Shown here: positions 1 to 8,998 of the stretch, in pieces
Numbering within the stretch: the first letter of the stretch is position 1
Layout: each line of letters begins with the position of its first letter
Assembly: GCA_018971725.1 (NCBI GenBank)
Contig: JAGXAE010000009.1
Span: forward strand, 1-33,217
Direction of reading: 5' to 3'
DNA from: Pseudomonadota bacterium
GTDB lineage: Bacteria > Pseudomonadota > Alphaproteobacteria > Acetobacterales > Acetobacteraceae
Length of the DNA: 33,217 nucleotides
The notes under the pieces: model-generated
Seen by the model: the letters and a program-made list of their open reading frames with translations, nothing else
Told to the model about the DNA's origin: nothing
Databases searched by the model: none
Translations under genes and position numbers: made by a program

Positions 1-76
1 TTCGGGTGATAAGCCCGAAGGGCCGTAGAAGCTGCGCGGCGGGTCCGCGGCGGGTCCAGAATTCCGGGGCGATCAT
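1..76 (-). CDS. lpxK: Tetraacyldisaccharide 4'-kinase LpxK, N-terminal fragment (continues off the left edge)
   Basis: Minus-strand ATG at 76 overlaps the waaA stop (ATGA). Translation MIAPEFWTRRGPAAQLLRPFGLITR resembles LpxK N-termini, and waaA-lpxK adjacency is common. Confidence 0.7.
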   Translation of the reverse strand, partial: MIAPEFWTRRGPAAQLLRPFGLITR

Positions 77-1305
77 GGCACGCCTTGCAAGATGGCGTGT
101 GAAAGCCGTTCAGGCAATCGTTCTGTGTCCATAAAAGCCGCCGCCGCGCGCGTACCGGCCGCTTGGGCTGCGTGCGGATCGGCCAGCCAGCCTTGCACGG
201 CGGCGGCAAGCGATGGTGCGTCCGCAACCTCCCGCAGCGCCTCGGCGGCCCGCAGCCGCGCTGCGCTCTCTTCAAAATTCTCCAGATGCGGCCCGCAAAT
301 AACCGGACGGCCCAGTATAGCGGGCTCCACGATGTTGTGGCCGCCGAACCCCGCCAGCGAATTGCCGACAAAAGCGAATGGAGAGAGGCGGAAGAACAGC
401 CCCAGTTCGCCCAGCGTGTCCGCCACATAAACCTGCCCCGGCGCCGGCATCTGCCCCAAGGCGCGGCGGGGTGCGGCACTGCAAATAGCTGCCACCTCCG
501 CACCGCGTTCAGGATGGCGGGGAACCAAGAGAGTCACCAATGCGGGGAACTCTGCCAGCAAGGCCCGATGCGCGGCGAACACCAATTCTTCCTCGCCTGG
601 GTGGGTACTGGCCGCCAGCCAGACCGGACCTGGAAGTGCCGCCCGCAACGCCGCCAATGCCGCTTCATCGCAAGGCAAGGGTGCCGCGTGAAATTTCAGA
701 TTGCCCCATTCCAACACATTGGCGACACCCAGCGCCCGGAAATTCGCGGCGTCTCCGGCCGATTGCGCATGGATGGCGATGAAGCCACCCAACAGCTTTC
801 TCGCGGTGGCGGGGGCGCGCCGCCAATTGGCCGTGGAAGCGGCGGAAATCCGGCCATTGATGAGAAAACGCCTGATCCCGCGCGCATCGCATGCCGTCAG
901 GAGGTTCGGCCAGATCTCGCTTTCCAGAAACACCGCCGCGTCGGGCCGCCAATGGTCCAGAAAGCGCGCCACCCAGCCCGGTACGTCCAGCGGCACGAAC
1001 TGATGTACTGCATTCTCCGGCAGCCGCTCCGCCGCCAGCCTGGCGGAGGTGACAGTGCCGGTGGTGAGCAGCACCGTCCCCGCCGCCGCGAGCAGGCGGA
1101 TGACCGGCAGGGCGGAGACCGTTTCCCCCACGCTGGCCGCGTGCACCCAAATAAGCCGCCCCGGCGGGCGCGGCAAAGAGGCGATGCCCTCGCGCTCAGG
1201 CAGACGCGCTTCAATCTCCTTGCCCCGCGCCACCCGGCGAAGCAGCATCCGGCGCAGCACTGGTGCCGCCAAGCGCGTGGCCCCGGCATAGACGCTAAGG
1301 ATCAT
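73..1305 (-). CDS. waaA: 3-deoxy-D-manno-octulosonic acid (Kdo) transferase
   Basis: 410 aa with IWVHAASVGE, FLESEIWPN and GGHNIVEPA motifs typical of WaaA/KdtA. Confidence 0.95.
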   Translation of the reverse strand: MILSVYAGATRLAAPVLRRMLLRRVARGKEIEARLPEREGIASLPRPPGRLIWVHAASVGETVSALPVIRLLAAAGTVLLTTGTVTSARLAAERLPENAVHQFVPLDVPGWVARFLDHWRPDAAVFLESEIWPNLLTACDARGIRRFLINGRISAASTANWRRAPATARKLLGGFIAIHAQSAGDAANFRALGVANVLEWGNLKFHAAPLPCDEAALAALRAALPGPVWLAASTHPGEEELVFAAHRALLAEFPALVTLLVPRHPERGAEVAAICSAAPRRALGQMPAPGQVYVADTLGELGLFFRLSPFAFVGNSLAGFGGHNIVEPAILGRPVICGPHLENFEESAARLRAAEALREVADAPSLAAAVQGWLADPHAAQAAGTRAAAAFMDTERLPERLSHAILQGVP

Positions 1306-1967
1306 GGCACGGCTCGCCGGCTGGCATCGTTCAACGCTGCCTCAATCTCCGGCAGCGCCGCGCGCCAGCTTTCCCGTGGCACATGGATGGGCGCGCCGCA
1401 CACCAGAACCAGCCGCCCGAATGGCAGCGGAATGCGCATGCCGTCCCAGCTGTTTTTCAATGCGATGAACCGGCTCGTGGCCGCGCCGCAAGGCAGAACC
1501 ACGGCACCGCTCAAGCCTGCCAAAGCCGCCACGCCGGGTGCCGCGCACCGCGCAGGGCCGCGTGGTCCATCAGGCGTCAACACCACGTTGCTGCCAGAGT
1601 TGATCAGCCGCACCAGCTCATGCAACCCGGCCGCGCCGCCATTGGAACTGGAACCGGAAACCAGGCCCAGGCCGAAAGCGCGCATGATGTTGCCGATGAG
1701 CTGACCATCCCGGTGGCGGCTGGCAAACACCACAGCGGGGCGTTGGATGCCTGCTTTTCGCGCCTCGCGCCAAAGCCCTGGCATGGTCGGCAGCATCTCA
1801 TGCCAAAACGCCGCTATCACCGGCTTGTTGTCTGCCGCCAGCGCGGACAGATGCTCCCGCCCCATGACCCTGAGCCCGAACTGTAGCCGCAACACGGCGC
1901 GGATATACCAGGCCAGAAGCCGGGCCAGAGCTGCCTGCGCGGGCTTTGATTTCAGGACGCTTTTCAC
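1302..1967 (-). CDS. DUF374 lysophospholipid acyltransferase-like protein
   Basis: 221 aa; AAFWHEMLPTMP, SRHRDGQLIG and LTPDGPRGPAR motifs typical of DUF374. Overlaps the waaA start by ATGA. Confidence 0.9.
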   Translation of the reverse strand: MKSVLKSKPAQAALARLLAWYIRAVLRLQFGLRVMGREHLSALAADNKPVIAAFWHEMLPTMPGLWREARKAGIQRPAVVFASRHRDGQLIGNIMRAFGLGLVSGSSSNGGAAGLHELVRLINSGSNVVLTPDGPRGPARCAAPGVAALAGLSGAVVLPCGAATSRFIALKNSWDGMRIPLPFGRLVLVCGAPIHVPRESWRAALPEIEAALNDASRRAVP

Positions 1968-2021
1968 CCCGCCGCCGGTAGCATCAACCGCTGGTACTTG
2001 CCAGCGCGGCCACCCCCTTGC

Positions 2022-2933
2022 CTAATGGCTTGGCGGCGGCGCTGGCTGTTCAGCGCTTCGGCTTGCCGCGCCCTTTAACGATGGCCGCTTGCGCCACTCC
2101 CGGTCTATGGCGGCGTTCAGTTCCGCGCCGAACAGCACCACATAAGCGGAGATGTAGAACCACATCATCAGGCCGATCAGTGTTGCCAGCGGGCCGTAAG
2201 TTGCGCTGTAAGCCGCGAATTTGCCAACATAGAGCCCGAACGCCCAGCTTGCCGCCAGCCAGGCGATTGTGGCGATGGTGGCCCCCGGCGCGTAGAAAAT
2301 ACGGCCTTTGCCGGCGGGGCCGAAACGGTAAAGCAGCCCCAGCGCGATGATGACGAACCCAACCATGGAGATGAAGCTGACCAGCGTCACCAGGAATTTC
2401 ATGCTCGCCGGCAGGCCGAGAAATGCCAGCGCAATCGGCACGAACACCAGAAACCCGATGGCCAGAACCGTGCCGAGCACGGCGATGAAGGTCATGCTGA
2501 GAGCCACGGCGTAGAATCGGACCATCCCCCGCGTTTCCTTCTCCTGATAGGCCAAAGTGAGCGCGTTGATGACCGAGCGCGTGCCGGTGGAGGACGACCA
2601 CAGCGAGATTAAAAGCGAAACTGCGAAAGACACGCCAAGCCCCTTGGCGGGCGCGCTCACGATATCCTGTATCCGCTGGGAGATGAGGCTGTACACATCG
2701 GGCGGCATGAAGCTTTGCAGGTAATGCAGCTGCGGCTGCACCGTGTCTGGGTTGAAAACCAGCCCGTACAGCGAAATGAGCATGGTGATGGCGGGAAACA
2801 GCGCCAGCGTGGCATAGAAGGCGCAGCCCGCCGCAACCAGGGAAACGCGCTGGCTGGCGGTGGCACGGGCGCCGGAGACCACTGCCCGCCTCAGCACGGG
2901 CCAGTTTTGGCGCTTGAGGATTTCCTTGATCAT
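2022..2933 (-). CDS. YihY/BrkB family inner membrane protein
   Basis: 303 aa, about 6 hydrophobic segments; AAGCAFYATLALFPAI, SLWSSSTGTRSVINALTLAY and GAELNAAID motifs of the BrkB family. Confidence 0.9.
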   Translation of the reverse strand: MIKEILKRQNWPVLRRAVVSGARATASQRVSLVAAGCAFYATLALFPAITMLISLYGLVFNPDTVQPQLHYLQSFMPPDVYSLISQRIQDIVSAPAKGLGVSFAVSLLISLWSSSTGTRSVINALTLAYQEKETRGMVRFYAVALSMTFIAVLGTVLAIGFLVFVPIALAFLGLPASMKFLVTLVSFISMVGFVIIALGLLYRFGPAGKGRIFYAPGATIATIAWLAASWAFGLYVGKFAAYSATYGPLATLIGLMMWFYISAYVVLFGAELNAAIDREWRKRPSLKGAASRSAEQPAPPPSH

Positions 2934-3007
2934 CCCAGTTGATTTAAAAGATTAGCACACGGGATCAACCAGGTAATTGAAGCTTAATATACCGATGCCG
3001 CGGCGGG

Positions 3008-3862
3008 TCAGCCTTCCAGCAAAAATGCCTTGATCCGCGCCTGGCTCTCGTAATCCATCAGCGCCGGGGCATGGCCCGCATCCTGCACTACATAGCCCTC
3101 GGCCCCTTCGGCCAGCATGCGCTCATAGGTCTCGGGCAACAGCAGGTCGCTGCGGGCACCACGGATGACCAGGCGCGGCAAATGAATCAACTCCCAGATC
3201 GGCCACATATCCACATCCAACGGCACCGTGGCGCGGATCGGCTCGATGATCTTCGGGTCGTAATGCATCGCGATGGTTTTGCCCTCGCCCGAGGGGTCTG
3301 GCACCTGCCGGGCGGAGGACCGGGCCAGAGACGACCACTCGGCATCGGAAAGCGCGCCGAAAGGCTCATGCACCTCCCGCAAATGCTGCGCCAGCGCCGC
3401 AAAGGAGGCGAAACGCTCAGGTGCCGCCGCCATATAGTCGCGGATGCGGGCGAGCGCAGCGGCGGGAATATGCGGGCCGATATCGTTGAGCACCAACCGG
3501 GTGATGGGCGTGTTCTGCGCGGCGGCGATCATCATGCCGCAGATGCCCCCCAGCGAGGTGCCGACCCACGCCACGGGTTTGTTGATCTGCGCCAGCAAAT
3601 GCGCCAGCGCCAAGGCATAGGTGGGCGGCTGATAGGCAAGCCCCTCGGCCAGCCAGTCGGACTTTCCCCGCCCCGGCAGATCCGGGCAGATGACGTGGAA
3701 GCGGTCCGACAACGCCTCGGCCAGCGCGTCGAAATCCCGCCCGTTGCGGGTGAGTCCATGCACGCAAACCACCGCCGGGGCAGCGGGATTGCCGAATTCG
3801 ACAAAGGCCATTTTATAGAAGCGCGCGCCAAACAAATAATTGACCGACCCAGACCGCGCCAT
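3008..3862 (-). CDS. Alpha/beta hydrolase
   Basis: VVCVHGLTRNGRDFDALA, CPDLPGRGKSDW and nucleophile elbow GTSLGG; C-terminal DAGHAP. I prefer the MARSGSV start at 3862 over the longer ORF start at 4045, which overlaps the divergent gene. Confidence 0.88.
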   Translation of the reverse strand: MARSGSVNYLFGARFYKMAFVEFGNPAAPAVVCVHGLTRNGRDFDALAEALSDRFHVICPDLPGRGKSDWLAEGLAYQPPTYALALAHLLAQINKPVAWVGTSLGGICGMMIAAAQNTPITRLVLNDIGPHIPAAALARIRDYMAAAPERFASFAALAQHLREVHEPFGALSDAEWSSLARSSARQVPDPSGEGKTIAMHYDPKIIEPIRATVPLDVDMWPIWELIHLPRLVIRGARSDLLLPETYERMLAEGAEGYVVQDAGHAPALMDYESQARIKAFLLEG

Positions 3863-3911
3863 CGACCGCCCCCTTACTCGACCATACGGAAAACCTAGCC
3901 TATGGCCATAG

Positions 3912-5072
3912 ATGATGCCGCCTTTTGCCACAACCAGCCCGGCTGGAAGGATAATCACCGCGCTTGCGGCAGCGGGGCTCGCGCTTAACCTTGCAATGCT
4001 GGCGGCACTGCTGGCCGCCCATACCAGGTTGAACAGCGACTTCATGGCCTTCTGGTCGTTTCCGCGCTTCGTCGCGGCGCACCCGCCGGCACTGATTTAT
4101 AACGCCGCCGCGCTCATGGCGTTCCAGCAGCGGCTTTATCCAGGGTTTCACAGTTTCTACCCCTATCTCTACCCGCCCACACTGCTGCTGCCGCTCTCCT
4201 GGCTGAAATTCCTGCCCTTCGGCCCGGCGGAATTGGTTTGGACGCTGCTGGGATTGGCGGCGCTTTGGTTTGGCGCGCGTGCCATGTTTCCCGCCCGCCC
4301 TTGGGCCGTTCTGGCGGGGTTGCTGGCCAGCCCGGCGGCGCTCATCTGCGCCTCCACCGGGGAAACCGCCTTCTTCACCACGGCCTTGCTGCTGGCGGGC
4401 TTTGCCTGCCTGCCCACACGCCCCGCCCTGGCGGGGCTTTGGTTCGGGCTGCTGACGCTGAAGCCCCAGCTTGGCGTGTTGCTGCCCTTCCTTCTGCTGG
4501 CACGGTGGGAGTGGCGGGCGATCCTTTCCACCTGTATTACGGCCCTGCTGCTGAACGGCCTCTCCTGCGCGGTTTTCCCGGCAAATCTATGGGCGCAGTG
4601 GTGGCACACGCTGCCGGCCTATCAGAACAGCTATTTCAGCGCGGCGAAGGCACTGAACCTGAACATCATTGTCACCCCCGCCGCCAATTTGGTGGTGCTT
4701 GGCGCCAGCGAAAAAACCGCCTGGATCGTGCAGGTGATTTGTGCCTTGGCCATGGCCGCGCTCACCGCCTGGGCGGCGTGGCGGGCGCCTTACCGGCTGG
4801 CGGTGGCCATTACGCTCATCGCCAGCTTTCTCGCCCAGCCACACGCCTATGCGTATGACAGCGTGGCCGTCATCGCCGCCCTGGCCCTGGCGCTGGAAGC
4901 CCGGCCGGGACCAGCCGCGCTGGTGCTGGGCGTCGCGGTGTACCTCGCCCCCTGGCTGCTGCTTTCCCCTCTGTACCATTGGTTTCTTTATGCTCCCCTG
5001 CTGGCCGCATGCCTGCCGGTATTGCTGCCCCTTGCGCTCACGCCACGAAAAAGCGCAATCTCGGCGGCATGA
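3912..5072 (+). CDS. DUF2029/GT87-like polytopic membrane glycosyltransferase
   Basis: 386 aa, many TM segments; SDFMAFW, YPYLYPPTLLLPLSWL and LKPQLGVLLP motifs typical of GT87. Confidence 0.85.
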   Translation: MMPPFATTSPAGRIITALAAAGLALNLAMLAALLAAHTRLNSDFMAFWSFPRFVAAHPPALIYNAAALMAFQQRLYPGFHSFYPYLYPPTLLLPLSWLKFLPFGPAELVWTLLGLAALWFGARAMFPARPWAVLAGLLASPAALICASTGETAFFTTALLLAGFACLPTRPALAGLWFGLLTLKPQLGVLLPFLLLARWEWRAILSTCITALLLNGLSCAVFPANLWAQWWHTLPAYQNSYFSAAKALNLNIIVTPAANLVVLGASEKTAWIVQVICALAMAALTAWAAWRAPYRLAVAITLIASFLAQPHAYAYDSVAVIAALALALEARPGPAALVLGVAVYLAPWLLLSPLYHWFLYAPLLAACLPVLLPLALTPRKSAISAA

Positions 5073-5527
5073 GCCAGTCACTATATTATTCGCCGCCCCC
5101 TGAACGTGCCCTCTCCCATGGCGTGATCCCACGCCGCTGCGCCGCGTTTGTCCTCGACATGATCGGCATCGCGCTGTTCTTCTGGGCCATGGCTTTCGCC
5201 ATCGCCATATTTGGCGTGCTCACGCTGGGGTTCGGCTGGATGGCCTTTCATATCCTGCCCTGGCTGCCGCTGCTCTATTACACGCTGCTGATCGGCGGCA
5301 CAGGTGCCACGCCTGGCCAGCGCCTGGCTGGGCTGGCCGTGCGGCAGGACGCGACGCTGGAACCACCCACGCTCGCCCAAGCCTTTGTGTGGACCCTGCT
5401 GCTCTGGCTGAGCTTCGCCCTGGCGGGCCTGCCATTTCTGCTGGTCTTCCTTAACCCGCGCCACCGCGCCGCGCACGACATGCTTTCCGGCCTCACTCTC
5501 GTACGGGCCGTGCAATTTCGTTATTGA
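5069..5527 (+). CDS. RDD family membrane protein
   Basis: Start MSQSLYYS overlaps the upstream stop (ATGA). RRCAAFVLDMIGI, GATPGQRLAGLAVR and HRAAHDMLSG are RDD hallmarks. Confidence 0.9.
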   Translation: MSQSLYYSPPPERALSHGVIPRRCAAFVLDMIGIALFFWAMAFAIAIFGVLTLGFGWMAFHILPWLPLLYYTLLIGGTGATPGQRLAGLAVRQDATLEPPTLAQAFVWTLLLWLSFALAGLPFLLVFLNPRHRAAHDMLSGLTLVRAVQFRY

Positions 5528-5562
5528 CGCGGCGGCGCCAAGCCCCAAACATAGGGCCTAGC

Positions 5563-6324
5563 ATGAGTTTCAAGCCCGCCCGGAGACCGCATTTCTTCTA
5601 CACCACCTCGCCCCTGCCCTGCCCCTACGTGCCGGGCAGGACAGAGCGCAAGGTTGTGACCGAACTTGCCGGCGTTTCTGCTGAAACCCTGCACGACCGG
5701 CTTTCCCGCGGCGGTTTCCGGCGCAGCCACAACATCGCCTACGCCCCGGTTTGCCCCAATTGCAGCGCCTGCGTGCCCATCCGCATCCGCGCGCGGGATT
5801 TCCTGCCAAGCCGCACGCAAAAACGCATCGAGAAGCGAAATACCGACCTGCTGGTGCAGGAAATGCCGCCGCGCGCCACGGCCGAGCAATACGCCCTGTT
5901 TCAAACCTACCAGCAGACCCGCCATGGCGAGGGCGATATGTCCACCATGAGCTTCTACGACTATCGCGCCATGGTTGAGGACACGCCGATTGAAACCTCG
6001 ATGGTGGAATTCCGCCTGCCCGGGGGGCAGCTTGTTGGCGCCTGCCTGACCGACCGGCTGGGAGACGGGGTTTCCGCCGTTTACAGCTTTTTCGATACAG
6101 CCCTCGTCCAGCGCTCGCTTGGCACTTACGCGATCATCTGGCTGGTGCGCCGCGCCGTGGAACTAGGGCTAGACAATGTCTATCTCGGCTACTGGGTCGA
6201 AGAAAGCCGCAAAATGACCTATAAGGCGAAGTTCAACCCCAGCGAGATTCTGCGCGGCGGCCAGTGGCGGCGGCTGGGCGAACCCGCCCCGGCCATACCC
6301 GGCCTGATCCCCGCCTCCGCCTGA
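5563..6324 (+). CDS. bpt: Aspartate/glutamate leucyltransferase (bacterial N-degron pathway)
   Basis: MSFKPARRPHFFYTTSPLPCPYVPG, GFRRSHNIAYAPVCPNCSACVPIR and LGYWVEESRKMTYKAKFNPSEIL are diagnostic. I prefer start 5563 over 5524. Confidence 0.93.
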   Translation: MSFKPARRPHFFYTTSPLPCPYVPGRTERKVVTELAGVSAETLHDRLSRGGFRRSHNIAYAPVCPNCSACVPIRIRARDFLPSRTQKRIEKRNTDLLVQEMPPRATAEQYALFQTYQQTRHGEGDMSTMSFYDYRAMVEDTPIETSMVEFRLPGGQLVGACLTDRLGDGVSAVYSFFDTALVQRSLGTYAIIWLVRRAVELGLDNVYLGYWVEESRKMTYKAKFNPSEILRGGQWRRLGEPAPAIPGLIPASA

Positions 6325-6394
6325 GAAGGCTGGACGCGCGCCAACCGCGCCACCATGTACAAGGCTGTGCATGAGTGATGAAAGGTAGGCAGAG

Positions 6395-6964
6395 GTGGCG
6401 ACTTCTAAAGACGCATCTTCCACATTGCTGCGCGCGGCGGCTCTTTCCCTGCCGGTGGCGGTCATTGCCGGTGGGGCCATGCTGGCCAGGCGCCACAAAG
6501 TTGGCAACCCGCTGGTGCCAGAACCGCTACGCTCCGTGTCGCTGCAGGATTATCTTGGCCGCTGGTACGAGGTGGCGCGCTACGACCAGTCTTTCGAGAG
6601 AGGCTGCGAAGCGGTCACGGCCGATTACAGCCTGCGCGCGGACGGCAAAATCGACATCGTGAACGCCTGCCGCGACGCCAATGGCAAAATGCGTATAAGC
6701 CGGGGAACGGCCAAGCTCGTGCCTGGCAGCGGCGGCGCTAAATTCAAGGTCAGTTTTTTTAGGCCGTTGTACCTCGGCAATTACTGGGTGCTGGACCATG
6801 CGCAGGATTATAGCTGGTCGATCGTCGGGGAAGGTACCGGGCGTTATTTGTGGATCCTGTCGCGCTCGCCCGAGCTGGGTGAGATGGATTTGCGCATCCT
6901 GATCAACCGGGCCACGGCGCTGGGCTATGATTCCGCCCCGCTCGTCATCACCAAGCAGCCTTAA
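6395..6964 (+). CDS. Lipocalin family protein (Blc-like) with an N-terminal hydrophobic segment
   Basis: GTG start; YLGRWYEVARYDQSFERGCEAVTADYSL and LGNYWVLDHAQDYSWSIVGEGTGRYLWILSRSP motifs. No lipobox cysteine. Confidence 0.9.
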   Translation: MATSKDASSTLLRAAALSLPVAVIAGGAMLARRHKVGNPLVPEPLRSVSLQDYLGRWYEVARYDQSFERGCEAVTADYSLRADGKIDIVNACRDANGKMRISRGTAKLVPGSGGAKFKVSFFRPLYLGNYWVLDHAQDYSWSIVGEGTGRYLWILSRSPELGEMDLRILINRATALGYDSAPLVITKQP

Positions 6965-7052
6965 CGTAAAAAAGCCCGACGATGAAGCCGCCAACCCATT
7001 GCACGATAGTAAGCCGTACGCGCCCCGCGCGCGGAAATAAGGGGAATGACAC

Positions 7053-7067
7053 CGGCTGGTTAAGCCG
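7053..7067 (+). terminator. Possible weak terminator hairpin after the lipocalin gene
   Basis: CGGCT-GGTTA-AGCCG followed by an AT-rich tail (TCAGATTATTACTTT), between convergent genes. Confidence 0.25.
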
Positions 7068-7107
7068 TCAGATTATTACTTTAAGTTTTGTTAGACAAAA
7101 TCATCCA

Positions 7108-8994
7108 TCAAAAGCCGAACATATGGTCCAGCGAAAATCCGTCAGCCTTGTTTTCCAACCCATGGAAACCGAACAGCCGGCAGGTGGCGTCGCGGATAAG
7201 CACATAACCAGCTTCCCCGGCGGAATTTAATGCTGCCGGTGAAAAATACTGCGCGGGCCTGACAAGCTTCGAACCGGAACAGGCGATATGGATGCGCGCT
7301 GTTTCCAACAGAACCCCTTCTGAATCGTAAAGTTCTAGATCCGTACTGGAGTTTTCCACCCAGGACGCCGAAGCCGGATAGATGAGCACGCAAAAACTCT
7401 CGCGCCCGCCGAAGCCGAGCTTCAGGAACAGCCTTGTGGAAAGCCCCGGCGGCTTGCCGGTATAGCTCTGCGGCTCGTTCTTATACGTCATCAGTGTGTT
7501 GAAGATATGTGCGCCGAAGCTGCTTTCCGCGGCGTGGCCGCTAACGCGGTGTTCGAAACGGAATAGCGCGTGCATCCAGCCATCCGCCTCGCCGCCTTCT
7601 CGGAAATCATAGACCAGTTCGGCATGTCCGCCATCCGGCAGCGCATCGGGGGGCAGCACGTCGTCGAGGTCCACGGCGCGGTCATGATTCCGAGCCAGCC
7701 GCCCGAGAAATGTCTCCGCCACTTTCGCGCCGTTCGGTGCGAACACATCCATGCGCAACGGCATGTCGCGTTCAGCCTCCACCATCGGGGTGGGTAGCGC
7801 GATGGTTCTAAAACTTGCGCGTGGCAGCACGGGAAACGGCAACAGATAACCGCGACCCATGGCTGGGTGCATATCCCAGATGCCGGGGTCTGGCTGCAAG
7901 TCGGCGCGTTCCACATTCACATGCGCGATGCGCGTGCGGCCATCACGCACCACCTCGTAACGCGGCCGCACCACATGCATGCCGGAACGCACCTCAAGCT
8001 GCGCTGGCCAGCGAATATCAGGGAACAATTCCGCCACATCCAACGCGCGGGTGGCGAAGGGGGGAATCTCCTCCTCCAGCGCCACGGGCGCGTCGGCCCC
8101 CATGCGGTCCAGCGCCAGACCACCAGGCGGAATGGAAACGCCGTGGCTGTTCTGCACCCACAGGATCACCCGCTCACCCTCACGTGGCGCGGGCAACCCG
8201 GCAAAGCGCGCGGAAGGCCAGGCATTGGCGTCATGCGTGCAGGAAAGCGAGGCGCCGTTATCCGTGGCGTAGGTATCCAGCGCATATTTCACCACATCAT
8301 GCCCCGCCACGCCGATGGCATGAATGAAAAGCTGCCCGGTAAAGGGCTTCAGGCCAAAGCGGGCGCGCACCTCGCGGCTGTCCAGCACATAGCCACCTGG
8401 CCCGGCGGGAGCTTTTTGCGCCCATTCCGCAAGAATCTGCCCGCCCTGGCCGAACAGGATATGCTGGAATAGCACCTCCTTGGCGCCATAACCCGACCAA
8501 TAATTAGCGGTGGTAAGGCGCGTGGCGAAGCGGTCGTCATCGCGGAAGAACACGTAGTTGGTGGCGAAATTCCGCGCCTCCAGGTATCGCCCCGGCACGG
8601 AAAGCCAGGCCTCGGGAAGCTTCACCTCATCCAGCGTGAGCAACTCCGCCCCCGGCGGCAGCAAGCCGCGCAAATGCTGGGCCACACGCCCGGCATCGAA
8701 AGCGGCCATCAGCACGGTGCCAACGCGGGCATGCGGCAGGTCCAGCAGGGCGCGGGCCACATGCCCGGCGCGGATTTGGCCAATGGCTTGCGTGTCCTGC
8801 ACATACAGCCCTTCGATCTCCAGATCCGGGCAAAGGGCGAGCAGCGGGGCGGCGATGCCGTCGGGGTCGAACAAGGCCACCGGCCCGGCACGCTCGGCCA
8901 GGGCCGCCAAAGCGCGCGCCGCCAGCGGGTGGGAAAGCGCCTTGTACACCACGTTGCCGCCGCGCGTATTGTCGAAGGTTTCGATATTCAGCAT
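7108..8994 (-). CDS. Conserved-looking hypothetical protein of unknown function (~628 aa), coupled to an ELM1-family gene
   Basis: Open frame from ATG at 8994 (MLNIETFDNTRGG). The start is 4 nt after the stop of the upstream ELM1-like gene. The 5' part of the 729-aa ORF overlaps that gene and is rejected. I recognise no domain. Confidence 0.8.
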   Translation of the reverse strand: MLNIETFDNTRGGNVVYKALSHPLAARALAALAERAGPVALFDPDGIAAPLLALCPDLEIEGLYVQDTQAIGQIRAGHVARALLDLPHARVGTVLMAAFDAGRVAQHLRGLLPPGAELLTLDEVKLPEAWLSVPGRYLEARNFATNYVFFRDDDRFATRLTTANYWSGYGAKEVLFQHILFGQGGQILAEWAQKAPAGPGGYVLDSREVRARFGLKPFTGQLFIHAIGVAGHDVVKYALDTYATDNGASLSCTHDANAWPSARFAGLPAPREGERVILWVQNSHGVSIPPGGLALDRMGADAPVALEEEIPPFATRALDVAELFPDIRWPAQLEVRSGMHVVRPRYEVVRDGRTRIAHVNVERADLQPDPGIWDMHPAMGRGYLLPFPVLPRASFRTIALPTPMVEAERDMPLRMDVFAPNGAKVAETFLGRLARNHDRAVDLDDVLPPDALPDGGHAELVYDFREGGEADGWMHALFRFEHRVSGHAAESSFGAHIFNTLMTYKNEPQSYTGKPPGLSTRLFLKLGFGGRESFCVLIYPASASWVENSSTDLELYDSEGVLLETARIHIACSGSKLVRPAQYFSPAALNSAGEAGYVLIRDATCRLFGFHGLENKADGFSLDHMFGF

Positions 8995-8998
8995 GCGC

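Noticed and set aside
163-1704. 513-aa plus-strand ORF
   Set aside because: Antisense to waaA and the DUF374 gene. High-GC codon bias creates long shadow ORFs; composition is Arg/Gln/His/Pro-rich with no recognisable motif.
2937-2974. GTTGAT...ATCAAC inverted repeat upstream of the BrkB-like gene
   Set aside because: Only 6 bp with a 20-nt spacer; expected by chance.
3863-4045. N-terminal extension of the alpha/beta hydrolase ORF
   Set aside because: Overlaps the divergent GT87 gene; the MARSGSVNYLFGARFYKMAF start is more typical.
7086-7100. TTTTGT-TAG-ACAAAA hairpin between lipocalin and the unassigned gene
   Set aside because: Weak AT stem with a 3-nt loop and no clear T tract; insufficient for a terminator call.
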